Assembly (NCBI GenBank): GCA_000507305.1
Contig: DF239346.1
Coordinates: forward strand, 1 to 64,000
DNA length: 64,000 bases
Source: Breviolum minutum Mf 1.05b.01
Lineage: Eukaryota; Sar; Dinophyceae; Suessiales; Symbiodiniaceae
Reading direction: 5' to 3'
In this document: positions 1-38,845 of the stretch, one piece after another
Position numbering within the stretch: the first letter of the stretch is position 1
How the letters are laid out: each line of letters begins with the position of its first letter
Notes under the pieces: generated by a model
Database searches by the model: none
Told to the model about the DNA's origin: nothing
What the model saw: the letters and a program-made list of their open reading frames with translations, nothing else
Position numbers and translations under genes: made by a program

Positions 1-525
1 ATGAGTCATTCATATCATTTAGAGTGACCCAGTCATTCAACCGCCGCACTGATATTTCAAGTCTGAATAATGCAGGGCACAATATGCATTCCCCCAAAAA
101 GGGGCTCAACATGTTCAGAGCCAGTGGAACAGTTGAGTAGCTAGTCTATCGGAGCACAGGATATTGTGACACCCAAATTTCTTTTTTTTTCCGCGGTTTT
201 TTGTTGTCTGATCCAATAACAACTGAGGTAGATTCAATGAAATGGTGATTTAGATACCTTGATGGTAGTTTTGTTCGAAGGATAGTGTTGGAATTTCCTT
301 CCAATACCAGATTTATCACTCCTTGAGTCTGGCAAGATGGTAAGAGGCCATGCTTGGATCACCAAGAGAGGGTCTGATGGAAATCCATCAGGTTGTGTTC
401 ACCTTAGATGAAGAGACTGTTCCTTTACCAACTCAACTTGGTATTCATAAATCATGAATTATATTATATTTAATGGTTTGTTTATGATATGTTTGATGCA
501 TACACCCAAACAACTATTGACTGAT

Positions 526-607
526 ATGGGTGTTTCCTTAAATGGTGGTACCCCGAAAACAAAACCCATGGTTGTTGGGTACCACCATTTTAGGAAATCC
601 CCATATA
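526..607. repeat. R2 element (short form)
   Basis: Palindromic unit: ATGGGTGTTTCC ... GGTGGTACCC ... GGGTACCACC ... GGAAATCCCCAT. Ends and inner arms are inverted. Confidence 0.65.
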
Positions 608-1809
608 GTAAAGCCTCACCCTTAGCCCAACCATTGAGCTTTTAGATCAGTCGAACTTGGAGATCTGAGTTAGCTATATCGACTCAAGGAGATGGTAGCG
701 AATGTCATGTTGAGCAGAGATCCGAGACTCCACGAGTTGGTGAAATGGAGATTACTGCACCTCTCCCGGAAATGAATTCATATAAACCCCGGTCGCAACC
801 CCAAAATGTATAAATATAGACTAAACCCTTTTTAAAGTGGAGGCAAGTAGTTGACCCCAGGAGAACAACAAAAAGTATCAAGTTGTTTTTTCTTGGAATC
901 ATAGAGACAGTTTCCATGATAAATATGGAAGTGGCCACCCTGTGTTCAACAATTTTCAGTGGATACCAATCTGCCTCCACCCTTGGGACGTCCTGCGCTG
1001 GAGCTGAAAGTGTGGCCAACGGTTAAACCACCATCTTGGAAGGGGATGAACAATGTAACAACGACCCCGCTCTAGGACGATCCAAAAAGCGCTTGTTATG
1101 TATACAACAAATTTAACATTACTTTATATATTGATCCTATATTGTATGATTTCATTAGACACGGATAGTTTTTTAAACTAGGAATCAATTCATATCAAGC
1201 TACCATGCCACCAGAACCACTTTTTGAAATACACAACTCCCATTGGATAGATTGGATCTATATAGTCATTTAAAAGACAATCGCAGCCGACCTCAAATTT
1301 TGGTCCTTTAGCATTCAGTGAATCATATCAAAATGCCTTGAAAGATATGTTGTTTTTTGAAATGTCCACATCTGTGCAGTTACACAGTAGTTACCGGACC
1401 ACATCGGATGTAGATGATTTGCTGCTCGACAAGGGGCACGGAACTTCGTTTGAAACCAGCCCTGAAAAAAAGAGAGCTTGTTTGCGGTGGAAGGTTGGTT
1501 GGTTTTGTGGATGGTTGTTTGCTGCATCACCCAGTTGTTGGCAATTGCTTTTTCAATGGAGTGAAATATGAAGATTCATGATATAATATGATGAAAGCAC
1601 GTAGTTGATACGATGGCACACAAAATTAATGTATAATTACTTTGACCTCTATTTTTTAAGGGACCCAACCCCCCAAAACAAGGCCCTTTTCGATCAAAAC
1701 AATGGTCATTTGGGTTATATAGACATTCCCCCTTCCTAAAGTGATTTTTCGTTGATCTTGATTTTTTTCAAGAGCTCCTATGATCAGTTTTTGTGACAGG
1801 AGGAATTGG

Positions 1810-1914
1810 TACCCTCCCTGAAACTAACATGGCACCTAAAAAGGGACTATTTTTGTAGGGAATACATCTTCCAACTATTGATTTTCAGGGGACATGTTAG
1901 TTTTCAGGGGTGTA
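1810..1914. repeat. R6 element
   Basis: TACCCTCCCTGAAACTAACA, GCACCTAAAAA ... CCAACTATTGATTTTCAGGG, ACATGTTAGTTTTCAGGGGT. R6 resembles R5 at its tips but has a different core. Confidence 0.65.
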
Positions 1915-2415
1915 CATTGTTTCTTGGTTTCAGGAAATTTGAAGAAAATCCATGTTTGCTTTGTTACACACGGTTGATGATGAACGGAGTAGTGGTGGTG
2001 GGGGTGGTGGTGGTGGTGGTAAATTGTAGTCCACGAAGAAGGCGCCTGCTTGTGAGACAGGTTTCAACTATATAGATTTTTGAAGAAGCAAAAATAAGAT
2101 TTCGTGGAGGGTTCATGACTGAGAGGAAATATGATTTAAACAAAGTGTCGGGTAAATTGTATCAAATTGAGAGTTTTCAAGTGCGAGACATCTCAGTTTC
2201 GTTTTGATCGCACATGCCACACGAAGATTTGCTCAATGCATGAGAGAACCCACAGCCAGGAGACTGCCATGTTGATGGCCCGGCTGCACAGGGTGGTATG
2301 AGTGGCGAGTCTTGATATTTATATGTATAAACGACAAATTGTTCCTGGTAAACTGGTAAACGAGTTGTTTGCACCAAATCCATCGTTAAATCACACAAAT
2401 CTTTCAATCACGTTT

Positions 2416-2490
2416 CCCATAGGATCCATGTATGGTGTATTTACCTACATGTACCATCAAAATCAACCATTCATGTAATTAGGTATATAT
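2416..2490. repeat. R9 palindromic element
   Basis: CCCATAGGATCCATGTATGG, TATTTACCTACATGTA, then TCATGTAATTAGGTATAT; the right end is decayed. Confidence 0.55.
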
Positions 2491-2509
2491 ATATATAGAT
2501 ACTATATAT

Positions 2510-2632
2510 ACCCTAAGGATCCCTAAGGATCCATACCCTTTCCTAGGTTTGATGGTCCCAATCCAATCTCCACCATAGGATTGGTTCGGGTTAATCCCGG
2601 AATCTTCAGACATACCAACGGAACCTTAGGGA
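2510..2632. repeat. R8 element
   Basis: ACCCTAAGGATCC ... GGTTTGATGGTCCCAATCC ... AATCCCGGAATCTTCAGACA ... AACCTTAGGG. Partner copy at 17774. Confidence 0.65.
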
Positions 2633-3030
2633 TATTTATATATGTTATATATATATTTACCTAGAAGGGACCCAACCCCCCCCCATTTTTGAAGGGACCC
2701 AANCCAACTTTCAGGCCATCGACAAAATGGTGTTCGAACATGTGGTGAAGGAGGGGGCGGCTTGAGTTGTTTTCGAAAACCCCCGGGCCCCAAAAACGCT
2801 GGGTATTTTAAAAGGGGAAAGGTGGCATGTTTTTTTCCAACAGAACATATCATGAAAATGATCAATATATATATATATAGTTCAAAAGAGTTGAACATTT
2901 CGAAAAGGAATGTTCTGTTTCATAAACCGTTGAACATGATGGTCTTTTCCTTAGAACATAGTATATGGTGTGTCTAGAGATCAGTAATTTGTAGAAGCTA
3001 AGAGACTCCATGGTGAATTTTGGAAGGTTT

Positions 3031-3173
3031 TCAATAGCTGTTTCTGGTTCCCTTATATAATAGGTGGTATGTGATATATAATCACCCAATAGGAAATATA
3101 AGTGGTATATATTACCAAGTGGGTGATTATATATCACATACCACCTATTAAGGGAACCAGGAAACTCCATTGA
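3031..3173. repeat. R7 hairpin element
   Basis: CTGGTTCCCTTATATAATAG, GTGGTATGTGATATATAATC, ACCC against GGGTGATTATATATCACATA, CCACCTATTAAGGGAACCAG: a 45-bp near-perfect stem. Confidence 0.8.
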
Positions 3174-4831
3174 GGTTTGTAAAGGACTGGTCCAACGGAG
3201 TGATTTGAACCAAGTAATGTTTCACTTGTCGATTGGGAATGGAACTTTCCGAACCTAAGAAACAAATATGATCAAAGCAGGGGGGATGGGTGGAGATGCC
3301 AACATTTTTTTTCCGAAATTATGCCTTGGAGAATACTTGGAGGAACAATATTGTTTCATTGACAATTATGACTTGGAGAGTACGGGCTGTTAATGAGAGA
3401 TAAGTTTGATGAAGATCTTTGTTTGTTTCAGTCATCAGCAACATAAGAGTCTTTACACATCTTCAATTCCTCTCAACCAAATTGAAACCTTCCACTTTCA
3501 GCTTTCTTGGATGCTTGGGGACCAACGAGGAGTGGAGCAGAGAATTCAAACAATCCATCAGGGCCCCAAAACTAAGAACTGCAGGCTTTTCAAATTCCTG
3601 TAAGAACTAACATAAGCAATAAAAGATAGTTGTTGTTTGGGTATGTTTGGGTTATATTTGGGATCATACGACCCTACTGCAGAGTGAGTGATTATATAAT
3701 CCTTTACGACTGGATTTGTGTTTTGGAAGGATACTGTTCATTTGAGTCAGTGAAAGAAAAACAACAAAAAACATCATAGAAATCCCATTCTGTCGGCTCC
3801 TGCAACTAGGATTGTCATGGATTTTTCATGCTGATCTAAACACCTCCTGAGCTTGGGTATCTAAAACACCAAACCTGGAGGTCTTCGCCTCGGATGTCTC
3901 GGAAGAAAAAAAATCTCCCAACAGGAGAGAGTCTTTGCTCAGCTACAAGATCAACTCCAACTGCGGCGCCGCAAAGGGGGATTTTGGGAGGATTTTGGAG
4001 GAAGATTCGTTGGGTTGGTGTACCAAAAAAGACTTGTTGCGACCCCAGATAAACCATATACATGTTGGGGGTTTGCCAAAACCTTGTAATGGTGGGAAAT
4101 ACAATAATCATTTGTTCATTTCCAAACTTTAGTGAATCCGCTGTTACAGTGTTTAGGCAGGTCCAACATATATAGATTTGTATACACTGTATACATGTTA
4201 AATATACATATATATTTGATGATTCTGCAAGATGATGCCTAGGTGGTTTGAGAGATAATGTGTGTGTATGTGCAATTTATTCCTGTGAAAATCAGAGGTC
4301 CAATTTGACAAGCATTGTTCTGTTTATGTTTTGTTTTATCATGTGTGGTTCAAGGTTTGGCCTGCCCTTAGTTTATTTTTGTTCACTGAAAGAACTGGAA
4401 GAATTGAAATTTGTTTTCCCTACTTTGCTTGGAACATATGTTATTGTGTAATATCATTCCTACGGTTTTGTTTGTAAGATTACATAGCTGATATAGCTGC
4501 ATCCCCGATTCATGAAGGGACTTTACTCGACTCAGTTACGAAGGACACCGATACATCCAGGGGAAAGGTACAAAAAATGACCAACTCAAAGGAAACAAAT
4601 ATATGATTCCGCATGGTTAGAGAGTCATATAATCACATACATATATTATATACATTGCTTTTATGAAATTACATACGCCAATGAAACAAACACTTGAACC
4701 TGAACAGGAAACGTTGCGGTTGCATTTGGGTGGGTTTGGTAGTATCTAATATTCCTTTGTTGCCAGTAATTGACGACCTTTTTCCAGTTTGTTTGTTGCC
4801 TTGTAGAGGGTTATATATATATATATATGTA

Positions 4832-4928
4832 CTAGGTGGTGGTTTCAAATATTTTTTTTGTTCACCCCTACTTTGGGAAACGATCCAATTTGACTAATAT
4901 TTTCAATTGGGTTGAAACCACCAACTAG
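4832..4928. repeat. R1 element
   Basis: CTAGGTGGTGGTTTCAAA ... CACCCCTACTT ... GATCCAATTTGACTAATA ... GGGTTGAAACCACCAACTAG; about 100 bp with 17-bp inverted ends. Confidence 0.8.
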
Positions 4929-5201
4929 TATATATATATATATATATCATCCCTTTTCTCCGGAAACAGAAAATATGCAACTGCAAAGTTTCCAGAAAAG
5001 TCATTTTCAGTCGCTTCAAACAACGTCCTGTTCCTGACATGTTCAGAGAACGTGAATGTATGTTGAGCTTATTTAACCCAACAACTCAATGCCAGTTTTT
5101 GTTTGTTGTTTGATCAGCGCACTCATATCTTAATATCAGCTAAGTCACGATAATTCTTCACTTGTTGATAACATCAACAGTGCTTAACAACGACCGCCCA
5201 G

Positions 5202-31741
<26,540 letters not shown>

Positions 31742-31802
31742 GTGACCTGTGTCTTGGGTGGAAGCAGCTGGGGAAAGGTTGGATCTCCTACACTAAAAAT
31801 AT

Positions 31803-31925
31803 GGTTTCCTGGCAATTCTGCTGGTGACCTTTTTGGGATGGTGATTCGTGACCCGAAATCAATGGCAAATCGTGACCTCCAACGATGAACTAGGGGATAA
31901 AAGGGTCACGGCTTGAATCGCCTGG
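31803..31925 (+). repeat. R11 inverted-pair copy 1
   Basis: GGTTTCCTGGCAATTCTGCT, GGTGACCTTTTTGGGATGGT, GATTCGTGACC ... CTAGGGGATAAAAGGG. Reverse-complement partner at 35389-35500. Begins 61 bp after the subdomain XI kinase exon. Confidence 0.75.
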
Positions 31926-32093
31926 TTCATAATGGTTTATATGGGGAGTCCCTATTAAAAACAGTAACAGTGGCATCTCGGAGGAAACGTTCAGTAGGGT
32001 ACGAAAATCGTAAATGTTTGGACCAGATGGATCTACCGAATCTACACATACTTATGGGGTTTAAGGATGCCACCGGTTTCCTAAGAGTTACCT

Positions 32094-32203
32094 GGTAGGT
32101 AAACTAACAGGTCGTTATGGAATATATACCCATGTTTTTTTTTCGAGAGTACATCTTAAAATGGTTGTTTTTTTCTAGTGTTATGTTAGTTTACTGGAGG
32201 GTA
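32094..32203. repeat. R5 element, left end changed
   Basis: GGTAAACTAACAGG to TGTTAGTTTACTGGAGGGTA. Confidence 0.5.
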
Positions 32204-32434
32204 AATTTTCAATGTAGGGCACCAAATCTGATATTTCTGTGGGGGTACCAGTGGTTAAATTTTTGTCATCACAAGTATCCCCCCGATCTGAGGCATGGGC
32301 TCCAAGATGTGTTGGGATGCTGAGCAGTTTGATGCGGCTGTGCCGCGATTTTGTTACATCCCATGTTGCGTTTGGATGCTGTATTTGTGTGCAACGGTTG
32401 ACAGATGCAAAGAGCCTAGAGAAAATGCAGACAT

Positions 32435-32523
32435 ACTGTTGATGGAAGAAACCCTGCACCACCTGGGATGTATAAAACCCTGTAAATAATGGGATAAACT
32501 ACAGGATTTCTTCCATCAACAGT
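32435..32523. repeat. R3 element
   Basis: ACTGTTGATGGAAGAAACCC, TGCACCACCTGGGATGTATA, to GGATTTCTTCCATCAACAGT. Confidence 0.78.
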
Positions 32524-32992
32524 CTCTACACCAAATTTGAGAACTGCCTCTCAAGTTTTTTATAAAATTGCATCGATGTCATTGTTCATCAACTGTTAGT
32601 TCCCAGGTTTTGCGGCCACACAAGGTAAACATTGATACCTTATCTTCCTTTCTACCCCATGTTTTCGAATGTTTTTTTTTTATAAAGACCATACACTCGG
32701 ATGCTAAAATCGTGCCTGAATCACTTGTTTTGTAGCTTAGCTTCAAAAAATAAAGGGCAAAAATGAAACATAAGGATGATGTTCATGATATAACCAAGAA
32801 ATGCTTTCCAACCTTTTATCCAAAATGATCATCCATTTGGCCACAAGGCCATCCCCCCTTTTCCCGCCGTTTCGACGGTTCGGTTCGATCCCTTCATGTT
32901 CCCATGGAAAAACCTGAGGCGTGAGCATGAGTACTTTCGACGTTTCAGCTTCGAGAGGCTGGAACCAACCTCTCTCCTTCAATGTTTACACT

Positions 32993-33201
32993 GTCCCTTA
33001 AAACTAAGATTCAAACGTCCCCGAAAATACCCCTTAAGGAAACTATAAGTTTTGTAAGCACCATTTTTCAGGGGCTAGTTGAATACACTCCCTGAAACTA
33101 AGGAAAATGCCCCTGAAAATTTGATGGTTGGAAGGTGTCATTTCCTTTTGGGGCTGTTAGGCCTATGTTCAGGGGCGAACATGTTAGTTTTCGGCAGGGT
33201 A
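32993..33201. repeat. R6 elements, two overlapping copies in opposite orientation
   Basis: ACCATTTTTCAGGGGCTAG near 33061 and CATGTTAGTTTTCGGCAGGG near 33180 belong to neighbouring R6 arms, giving a compound palindrome. Confidence 0.45.
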
Positions 33202-33473
33202 TATGTTCGTTGTTGACATGTGTTTTCTTCATTTTTCTTCAAGAACTACACTCTCATCAAATCATATATCACTACTCCATTCCAGGAAAATGTCATGCTC
33301 AACCCGACCCAAATGCATCTTATACAACTTGCGACTTAAACCCGCGAGTCAAAGTCACCAGAACCAAATTGCATCCTCGATTCAATGCATTTTGCCGTAC
33401 TCATAGCTTTTTCTTCGTAGCGAAGAAGGACATCCAGGATGTGTTGAAATGGGGGGCTGGAAGATTTATCTAC

Positions 33474-33582
33474 ATGGGTGTTTCCAAAAATAGTGGTACC
33501 CCAAAATGGATGGTTTATAATGGAAAGCCCTATTAAAATGGATGATTTGGGGGGTACCCATATTCTTGGAAACACCCACATG
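33474..33582. repeat. R2 element
   Basis: Near-identical to the copy at 19986. The forward strand reads as the spurious peptide GVSKNSGTPKWMVYNGKPY. Confidence 0.8.
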
Positions 33583-34518
33583 TTCCATCATTTTTTTTAC
33601 CATATCATCTAACAATTCTGGAACCCCATGTAGATAGGCATGGTCCGTACAGCATATTAAGGTCACTCTCCATAAGAAACACAGGGTCAGAACGGGTTTC
33701 AGGATAATGCAATATGTGTATTTGTTACAGAGAGTCAGAGAATGTTAAGATATTCTTTGTTTTCACATATGTTTTAGTAATGTATATAAGATGGATGACC
33801 TACATTTCAGATGCAGTATTTGCATATTAATGGTAAAGGTCTCCCTATAAATGGATGAAGGACTTCTGATTTTGTGTTTGATTTATCCAGGATGATTGTC
33901 ATCATCAGTTGTGACGATGTTGATGTTCGTGGATTGGCAATATCCGCATGGTTTCCATGTTGCTTTTTAGATGTGTTTTCTCTTAATAGGCTTCCACATG
34001 AGGAGTTTGGGATAGCCATGTGATACTATATATTTGTGGTGGATTCTGGTCCAGGATTGCGGAGCTAAGCTATAGAAATGGATAGAAATGGTTGTGCATG
34101 ATTGTGTATTGTGTAGGGGCGGGCCTACGCTCAAGAACTTATGAAGAGAATACATCATCTCCATGTACCTGGATACCATTTAAAAAACACATGATAAACT
34201 AACTCTACTAACAGAAATGATAAGGTAGCATTATACGAAATAAGCCAAAAAAACGTGTTGAAGATCACTTTTCACCCAAAGACGTTCATCTCCAGGCTTT
34301 TGGGTCGAAATTTGGAACCTCCATTGGTGCTGGGACCCAGATTTGGAGCTGGAAAAAACCAAGAATCCCTGCGTTCCGGGAGCGATTTGGAGCCATGGAA
34401 TCCAGTGTTTCTAAGCATATGGTAGTTTGCATGAATTCATATGTATATATATATATATTTTTTTGTTTATTTATTCATACATATTAATTCATACCAGATG
34501 TAAGAAAAAATGTGTTTC

Positions 34519-34560
34519 TAGGTGGTGGTTTTAAAGGTATTATCATTTTTACTTTAAAAC
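34519..34560. repeat. R1 element, half copy
   Basis: Only the left end, CTAGGTGGTGGTTTTAAA, is present; the right end is missing downstream. Confidence 0.45.
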
Positions 34561-34995
34561 CCCTCCGTATCTGAGATTGGCCATGAATTCACAATTTTCG
34601 GATGCAAAGACGTAGTGCACGACATGATCATTGTTGCTATTGGAGGGTGAGAGATTAGGATTGACATTGCCAACCTGATGTCCGGTCCAAACAACATGTT
34701 CCAAAGGCATTTGGGGATCACAATTAATTGAACATTTTCTGCTACCAAAACCAACGATCCTTCCCGCGAAATTAAGACCCATGTCCCTTTTTTCGTTGGG
34801 TTCAATCAGCACCCAAACTGGAAGATAGTGGCATATAGAGAACACTTTTTGCTTAGTGTTTTCAATCTTGGTCAAGGGTCATGGTGATTACAAAGTCGAT
34901 GGAGCTGTTGTGGCCACTTTTGTTTTTTTTTCTCCCCAAAAGACTTCTGAAGTGTTTTAATATTGACCTGTTTTGTCTTGTCATACGTGTTTTTG

Positions 34996-35094
34996 TAGGG
35001 ATCCAATCACCTTGTCAGATGATGATTGGGGTGTACAATCACCTCCTCAGCAAGGCCATTACCATTCTCAGAAGGTGATTGGATCCCTAGGGTT
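34996..35094. repeat. R4 element (opposite orientation)
   Basis: TAGGGATCCAATCACCTTGT to AGAAGGTGATTGGATCCCTA; interior is the reverse complement of the 26961 copy. Confidence 0.78.
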
Positions 35095-35388
35095 TTCAAA
35101 CATCAGTTTAAACTTACCCACCTCTTTGGCGTTTTTCGGGGACATCCTCCAGGTCTCCAGTCCGACACCCAGAGAGATGGTCGGCACTGCTGAGGCATGG
35201 GGGCCCCTTGGTCACCAGGGGTGGGCTGGTGGCTGGTGGCTTTGAGGTGGCCAAATATATCCCAGCGTCTAGTAGTGATTAGTGGTTTGGTTAACAAGGG
35301 GATGCCGGGATTCCAGAAAATCACCAATGATCTTTCTCCAAAAAGGGGGGTAAGATTTAGATTAGATCAACCTCTAAAGAACCCAAAA

Positions 35389-35500
35389 CCAGGTGATTCA
35401 AGCCGGCCCTTTTATCCCCTAGTTACTAGTTGGAGGTCACGATTCTTCAGGTCACGAATCACCATCCCAAAAAGGTCACCAGCAGAATTGCCAGGAAACC
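35389..35500 (-). repeat. R11 inverted-pair copy 2
   Basis: CCCTTTTATCCCCTAG ... GGTCACGAATCACCATCCCA, AAAAGGTCACCAGCAGAATT, GCCAGGAAACC: reverse complement of 31803-31925 with about a dozen differences. Confidence 0.75.
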
Positions 35501-36330
35501 ACCATTTTTTGTTGTTTTTCGTGGTTCAAGTTCATTTCAAATTCCACATTTGGGACCTTTTGGATTTTGGGGGAACCTTTGTGGCTTACATTCCACTTAG
35601 CTGTTATCCATGAAGGTGTCAATCATTTTCAGGCCAGATCTACATGAAGGGTGGCAAAGAATTTTTTGGGGGCTATCTCTTAAGCCATGGTTCCACATGT
35701 GGAAGCAAGCAAGTCATTAATGACTGTTTGGGTTCCGAGGTTGGTTAACACTACATTTTGCCGTTTGGTTGGTCTAATATTAAATGTTGAAAGCAGGTTT
35801 GGATGGGTTGGATTTTTTACATGTGATCAGCACCTTGGAGGAGTTTCACAATTGTGATCCTCCAAGTTTATAAATATACAGTTCTTCTCAGGGTTTAAAT
35901 GCTGTTTGGATGTCTTTCGAGGGAACCGGTGTTTTTGTTGGTGTAATGTAAGAATACTGACAAGGGTTTGAATCAAGCAGCTGAATTGGATGGAATTTTG
36001 GCGATTTGAAAAGTTGGAAAGAGTTTGGCACGGAAACATGACCTGAATCACTTCCCAGCTTAACGAAGCGAAAGGATAGGTTATATAAGAAGGAAATCTC
36101 CCATAATTAAAAGTAAATAGAGCCAACGGTTGCCTAGACGAAACTTATTTCCCCAAATGTTTTTTTGGAAAGTTGCATTGGTGGGATGGTAAAGTTGAAA
36201 CTGTAGACGACATTTTGGCATGAGATTGGATGCCCTTATGAGAGGTGATGTAAGATGATGTCAACCCACAAAGGTTTGCTTCTTTATTGTTGCAAATATT
36301 TAGATAGGGAAATCCGGGTTGTTGATTTAT

Positions 36331-36407
36331 TACCCTACAGGGAACCAACACATCCCACCTGAAGAAAAGGAAAATCATCTTCAAACGTGCTGTGGTAATT
36401 TTTTATG
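36331..36407. repeat. R5 element, left half
   Basis: TTACCCTACAGGGAACCAAC, ATCCCACCTGAAG, AAAATCATCTTCAAACG; no right end. Confidence 0.5.
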
Positions 36408-36688
36408 TCACGTGAAACGTTCCACACCAAAATGCGTGTAACAAAAGAGGTTGACCCCTGAACTTTTCGCAACACCACTCATCAAGCAGGACGACAACGC
36501 AAGGCATTTGGAGATGTTTCGGGTTCCCAACTGGAAACAACCTAAACGACGAGGAAGGCCAAAAGAGTCTCAAAGATGTATGGAGAATCTATAGACACCA
36601 GCAAGACCGCAGTGTAGCTTTAGGCTTTAGATTTTAGACGTTTATGTTCCGGTGACTATACTTGTGGTCCCATATTGATTTATGGATA

Positions 36689-36793
36689 CCCCCTCGAAAT
36701 TTAACATAGCCCTCGAAAAGTCACCTTCCCAAAAGGAAAGTAGTCTGCCAACCACCATTTTTCAGGGGTCATATTAATTTTTGGTGGGTGTAT
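36689..36793. repeat. R6 element
   Basis: ATACCCCCTCGAAATTTAAC, CCAACCACCATTTTTCAGGG, and a TTTTTGGTGGGTGTAT end. Confidence 0.5.
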
Positions 36794-36932
36794 ATTATAA
36801 TTAATATGTTAATCACGGGGCATTTTGTTAAAGCGAGTTGTACAAAACCTGCTTGGAAAACCCAAATCGGATCACATCCAGGGGCGTTGAATCATGTTTT
36901 TTAACTTCCTTGGACTTGGCACTCTGATTCTT

Positions 36933-37044
36933 ACCCTAGGGATCCAATCACCTTCTGAGAATGGTAATGGAACCTAAATACCTTCCTGAGGAGGTGATTA
37001 TACACCCCAATCATCATCTGACAAGGTGATTGGATCCTTAGGGT
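36933..37044. repeat. R4 element
   Basis: CCCTAGGGATCCAATCACCT to AAGGTGATTGGATCCTTAGG; nearly identical to the 26961 copy. Confidence 0.8.
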
Positions 37045-37066
37045 TACAAATGGTTTCCAAAAAGTG

Positions 37067-37192
37067 TACCCTACAGGGAACGAACGTTAACATAAATCCC
37101 ACCGTTCACGGGAAGGAAACGGAAAACAAGATCGACAACAAAAATGCCGACGACTTGAGGTGGGGAGACTGTTAGCTCCCTGAAAAGGGTAG
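37067..37192. repeat. R5 element, diverged
   Basis: TACCCTACAGGGAACGAACG to CTGTTAGCTCCCTGAAAAGG, GTA. Confidence 0.5.
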
Positions 37193-38180
37193 TTTAGAAT
37201 AGAACTCTCACGTTTTTGACGAATTCACTCATTTGATACCTTTTAGGGAGCAGCCTCCTATCACTTAAAAAGGGGGGGGGGGTCATGATTTAACTTGTGC
37301 AACGATGTGACAGTTCATCCTTCCCTCCGCAGACCAAGGACATCAGCAAAAAATTAAGGACCGTGGGTTGCTGTAGCACTTTGTAACTCTCCTACATCTT
37401 TACCCCAAAAACATCTGATATTCTGAAGGCTTTTTTTGTTTTGGTTTCAAAAAAACATAGATATCCCTGGCTCAGGGTCAACATGGCAGGGCTTTGGACC
37501 GGTTGTACCCCGTTGAGGCCTGAGCCAAGCCGAGAATCAGCTGAGTCAGAAGATTGGGCTGCTGAGTTTTAGCGCCAGCCATGGTGGTTTCAGAAGATGA
37601 AGAAATTAAAAACTAAAACGGGAATCTGGTAGTAAGTGAGAAACCTGACATACTACAGTACATTAGAATACGTATACATATACATATATTGATGTATCTA
37701 CTGACTATTTGTATACATATATATATATACACAAGTTTGAAAAGGAGGTCTATAATTAGTTGTTACTTTTTTGTTTGTTATGACTTTCCAGACTTTTGTC
37801 TTTTGTGTCGTATCATCTAGAGTCTAACACTAGATGCCCAGACAGACTTCCGTTGGAACTGGTTCATGTTCATTCCTGTTCAATGGCGCATTTCAGAAAC
37901 CCAATTTATCCCTACATAGTTAATTTTTGTTCGATCTATTGCTGTAGCTCTACTGTTGAAGGGGATAGCTCAATTGATTATTGTGTTTCAAGCCAAACCA
38001 AAAAACACATGAAGCAATTAGTGAAATACTCTGGATGGACAAAATCCGACAAACCATGGTAAAGGGTAGATATCCACGATTACCTACAACGTGCTCTACT
38101 CATGCCAACGGCTTCAGCAGATGAATCCATGAGCCATATATGCATGTGTCTTGAACAAAACACATGGTGAGTATAGCATT

Positions 38181-38260
38181 ACCCATAGGATCCATGTATG
38201 GTATATTTACCTACATGGATGGTTGATTTTCATGGTAAGATGTAGGGGTAAATATACCGT
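38181..38260. repeat. R9 palindromic element
   Basis: CCCATAGGATCCATGTATGG, TATATTTACCTACATGGATG ... TGTAGGGGTAAATATACC. Confidence 0.6.
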
Positions 38261-38748
38261 GCGTCCCATTGATCCGTCCATGGTCAACTCCCTCCAGGGA
38301 TGGGCTGTTCCCATTCAGTTGTTTGTTGAAACCACCAAGAGGAAGAGTCCAAGTCCTTGGGTGTGTCCCAGTGGATTTCTGCGAGCTGAACAGAAGCAAA
38401 AACAACTACATAAACAATCTCGCAAGTGATGTCACTCCGCATGTGATTGAGATGAACTTTGGAATATGTTGGATTCCAGCAGATCAGAAAGGTTGGTTTT
38501 GATATTTGGCAGGATGATACAGATTTAGGAATGTGAGTATAGAATTGAAGTTTGTTCAGTTTGGAGGTTGAAAGAATATACAGATACAATTGGAGGTTTG
38601 GGAGAGAAAGGTGAAGCATAACTGCTCTTGTCTACCATGGCAATATCTCCAGTTTCGCAACGCTTCCTAAATGAAGAGTATAACCAGCTAACAAGCTAGC
38701 AGCAAGCTCGCACATTCGAGATTACGCACATGCTTTCCAAAAGGAAAC

Positions 38749-38845
38749 CTGGGTGGTGGTTTTAAATATTTTTTATTTTCACCCCTATTTGGGGAAGATT
38801 CCCATTTTGACTAATATTGTTCAGATGGGTTGAAACCACCAGCCA
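38749..38845. repeat. R1 element
   Basis: CTGGGTGGTGGTTTTAAATA to GGGTTGAAACCACCAGCC. Confidence 0.75.

Larger units (their letters stand above)
1..5201. other. Non-coding 5' region rich in repeats
   Basis: I see no exon with a recognisable domain here on either strand. It holds an R2 element (526-607), an R6 element (1810-1914), R9 (2416-2490), R8 (2510-2632), R7 (3031-3173), an R1 copy (4832-4928), short AT runs and one ambiguous base at 2703. It may be intergenic, or the 5' intron of the kinase that begins at 5.2 kb. No cyclic-nucleotide-binding signature was seen. Confidence 0.5.

Noticed and set aside
36488..36592. Basic frame ending RRGRPKESQRCMENL
   Set aside because: It resembles basic tails of retroelement proteins, but there is no reverse transcriptase or other support nearby; left unassigned.
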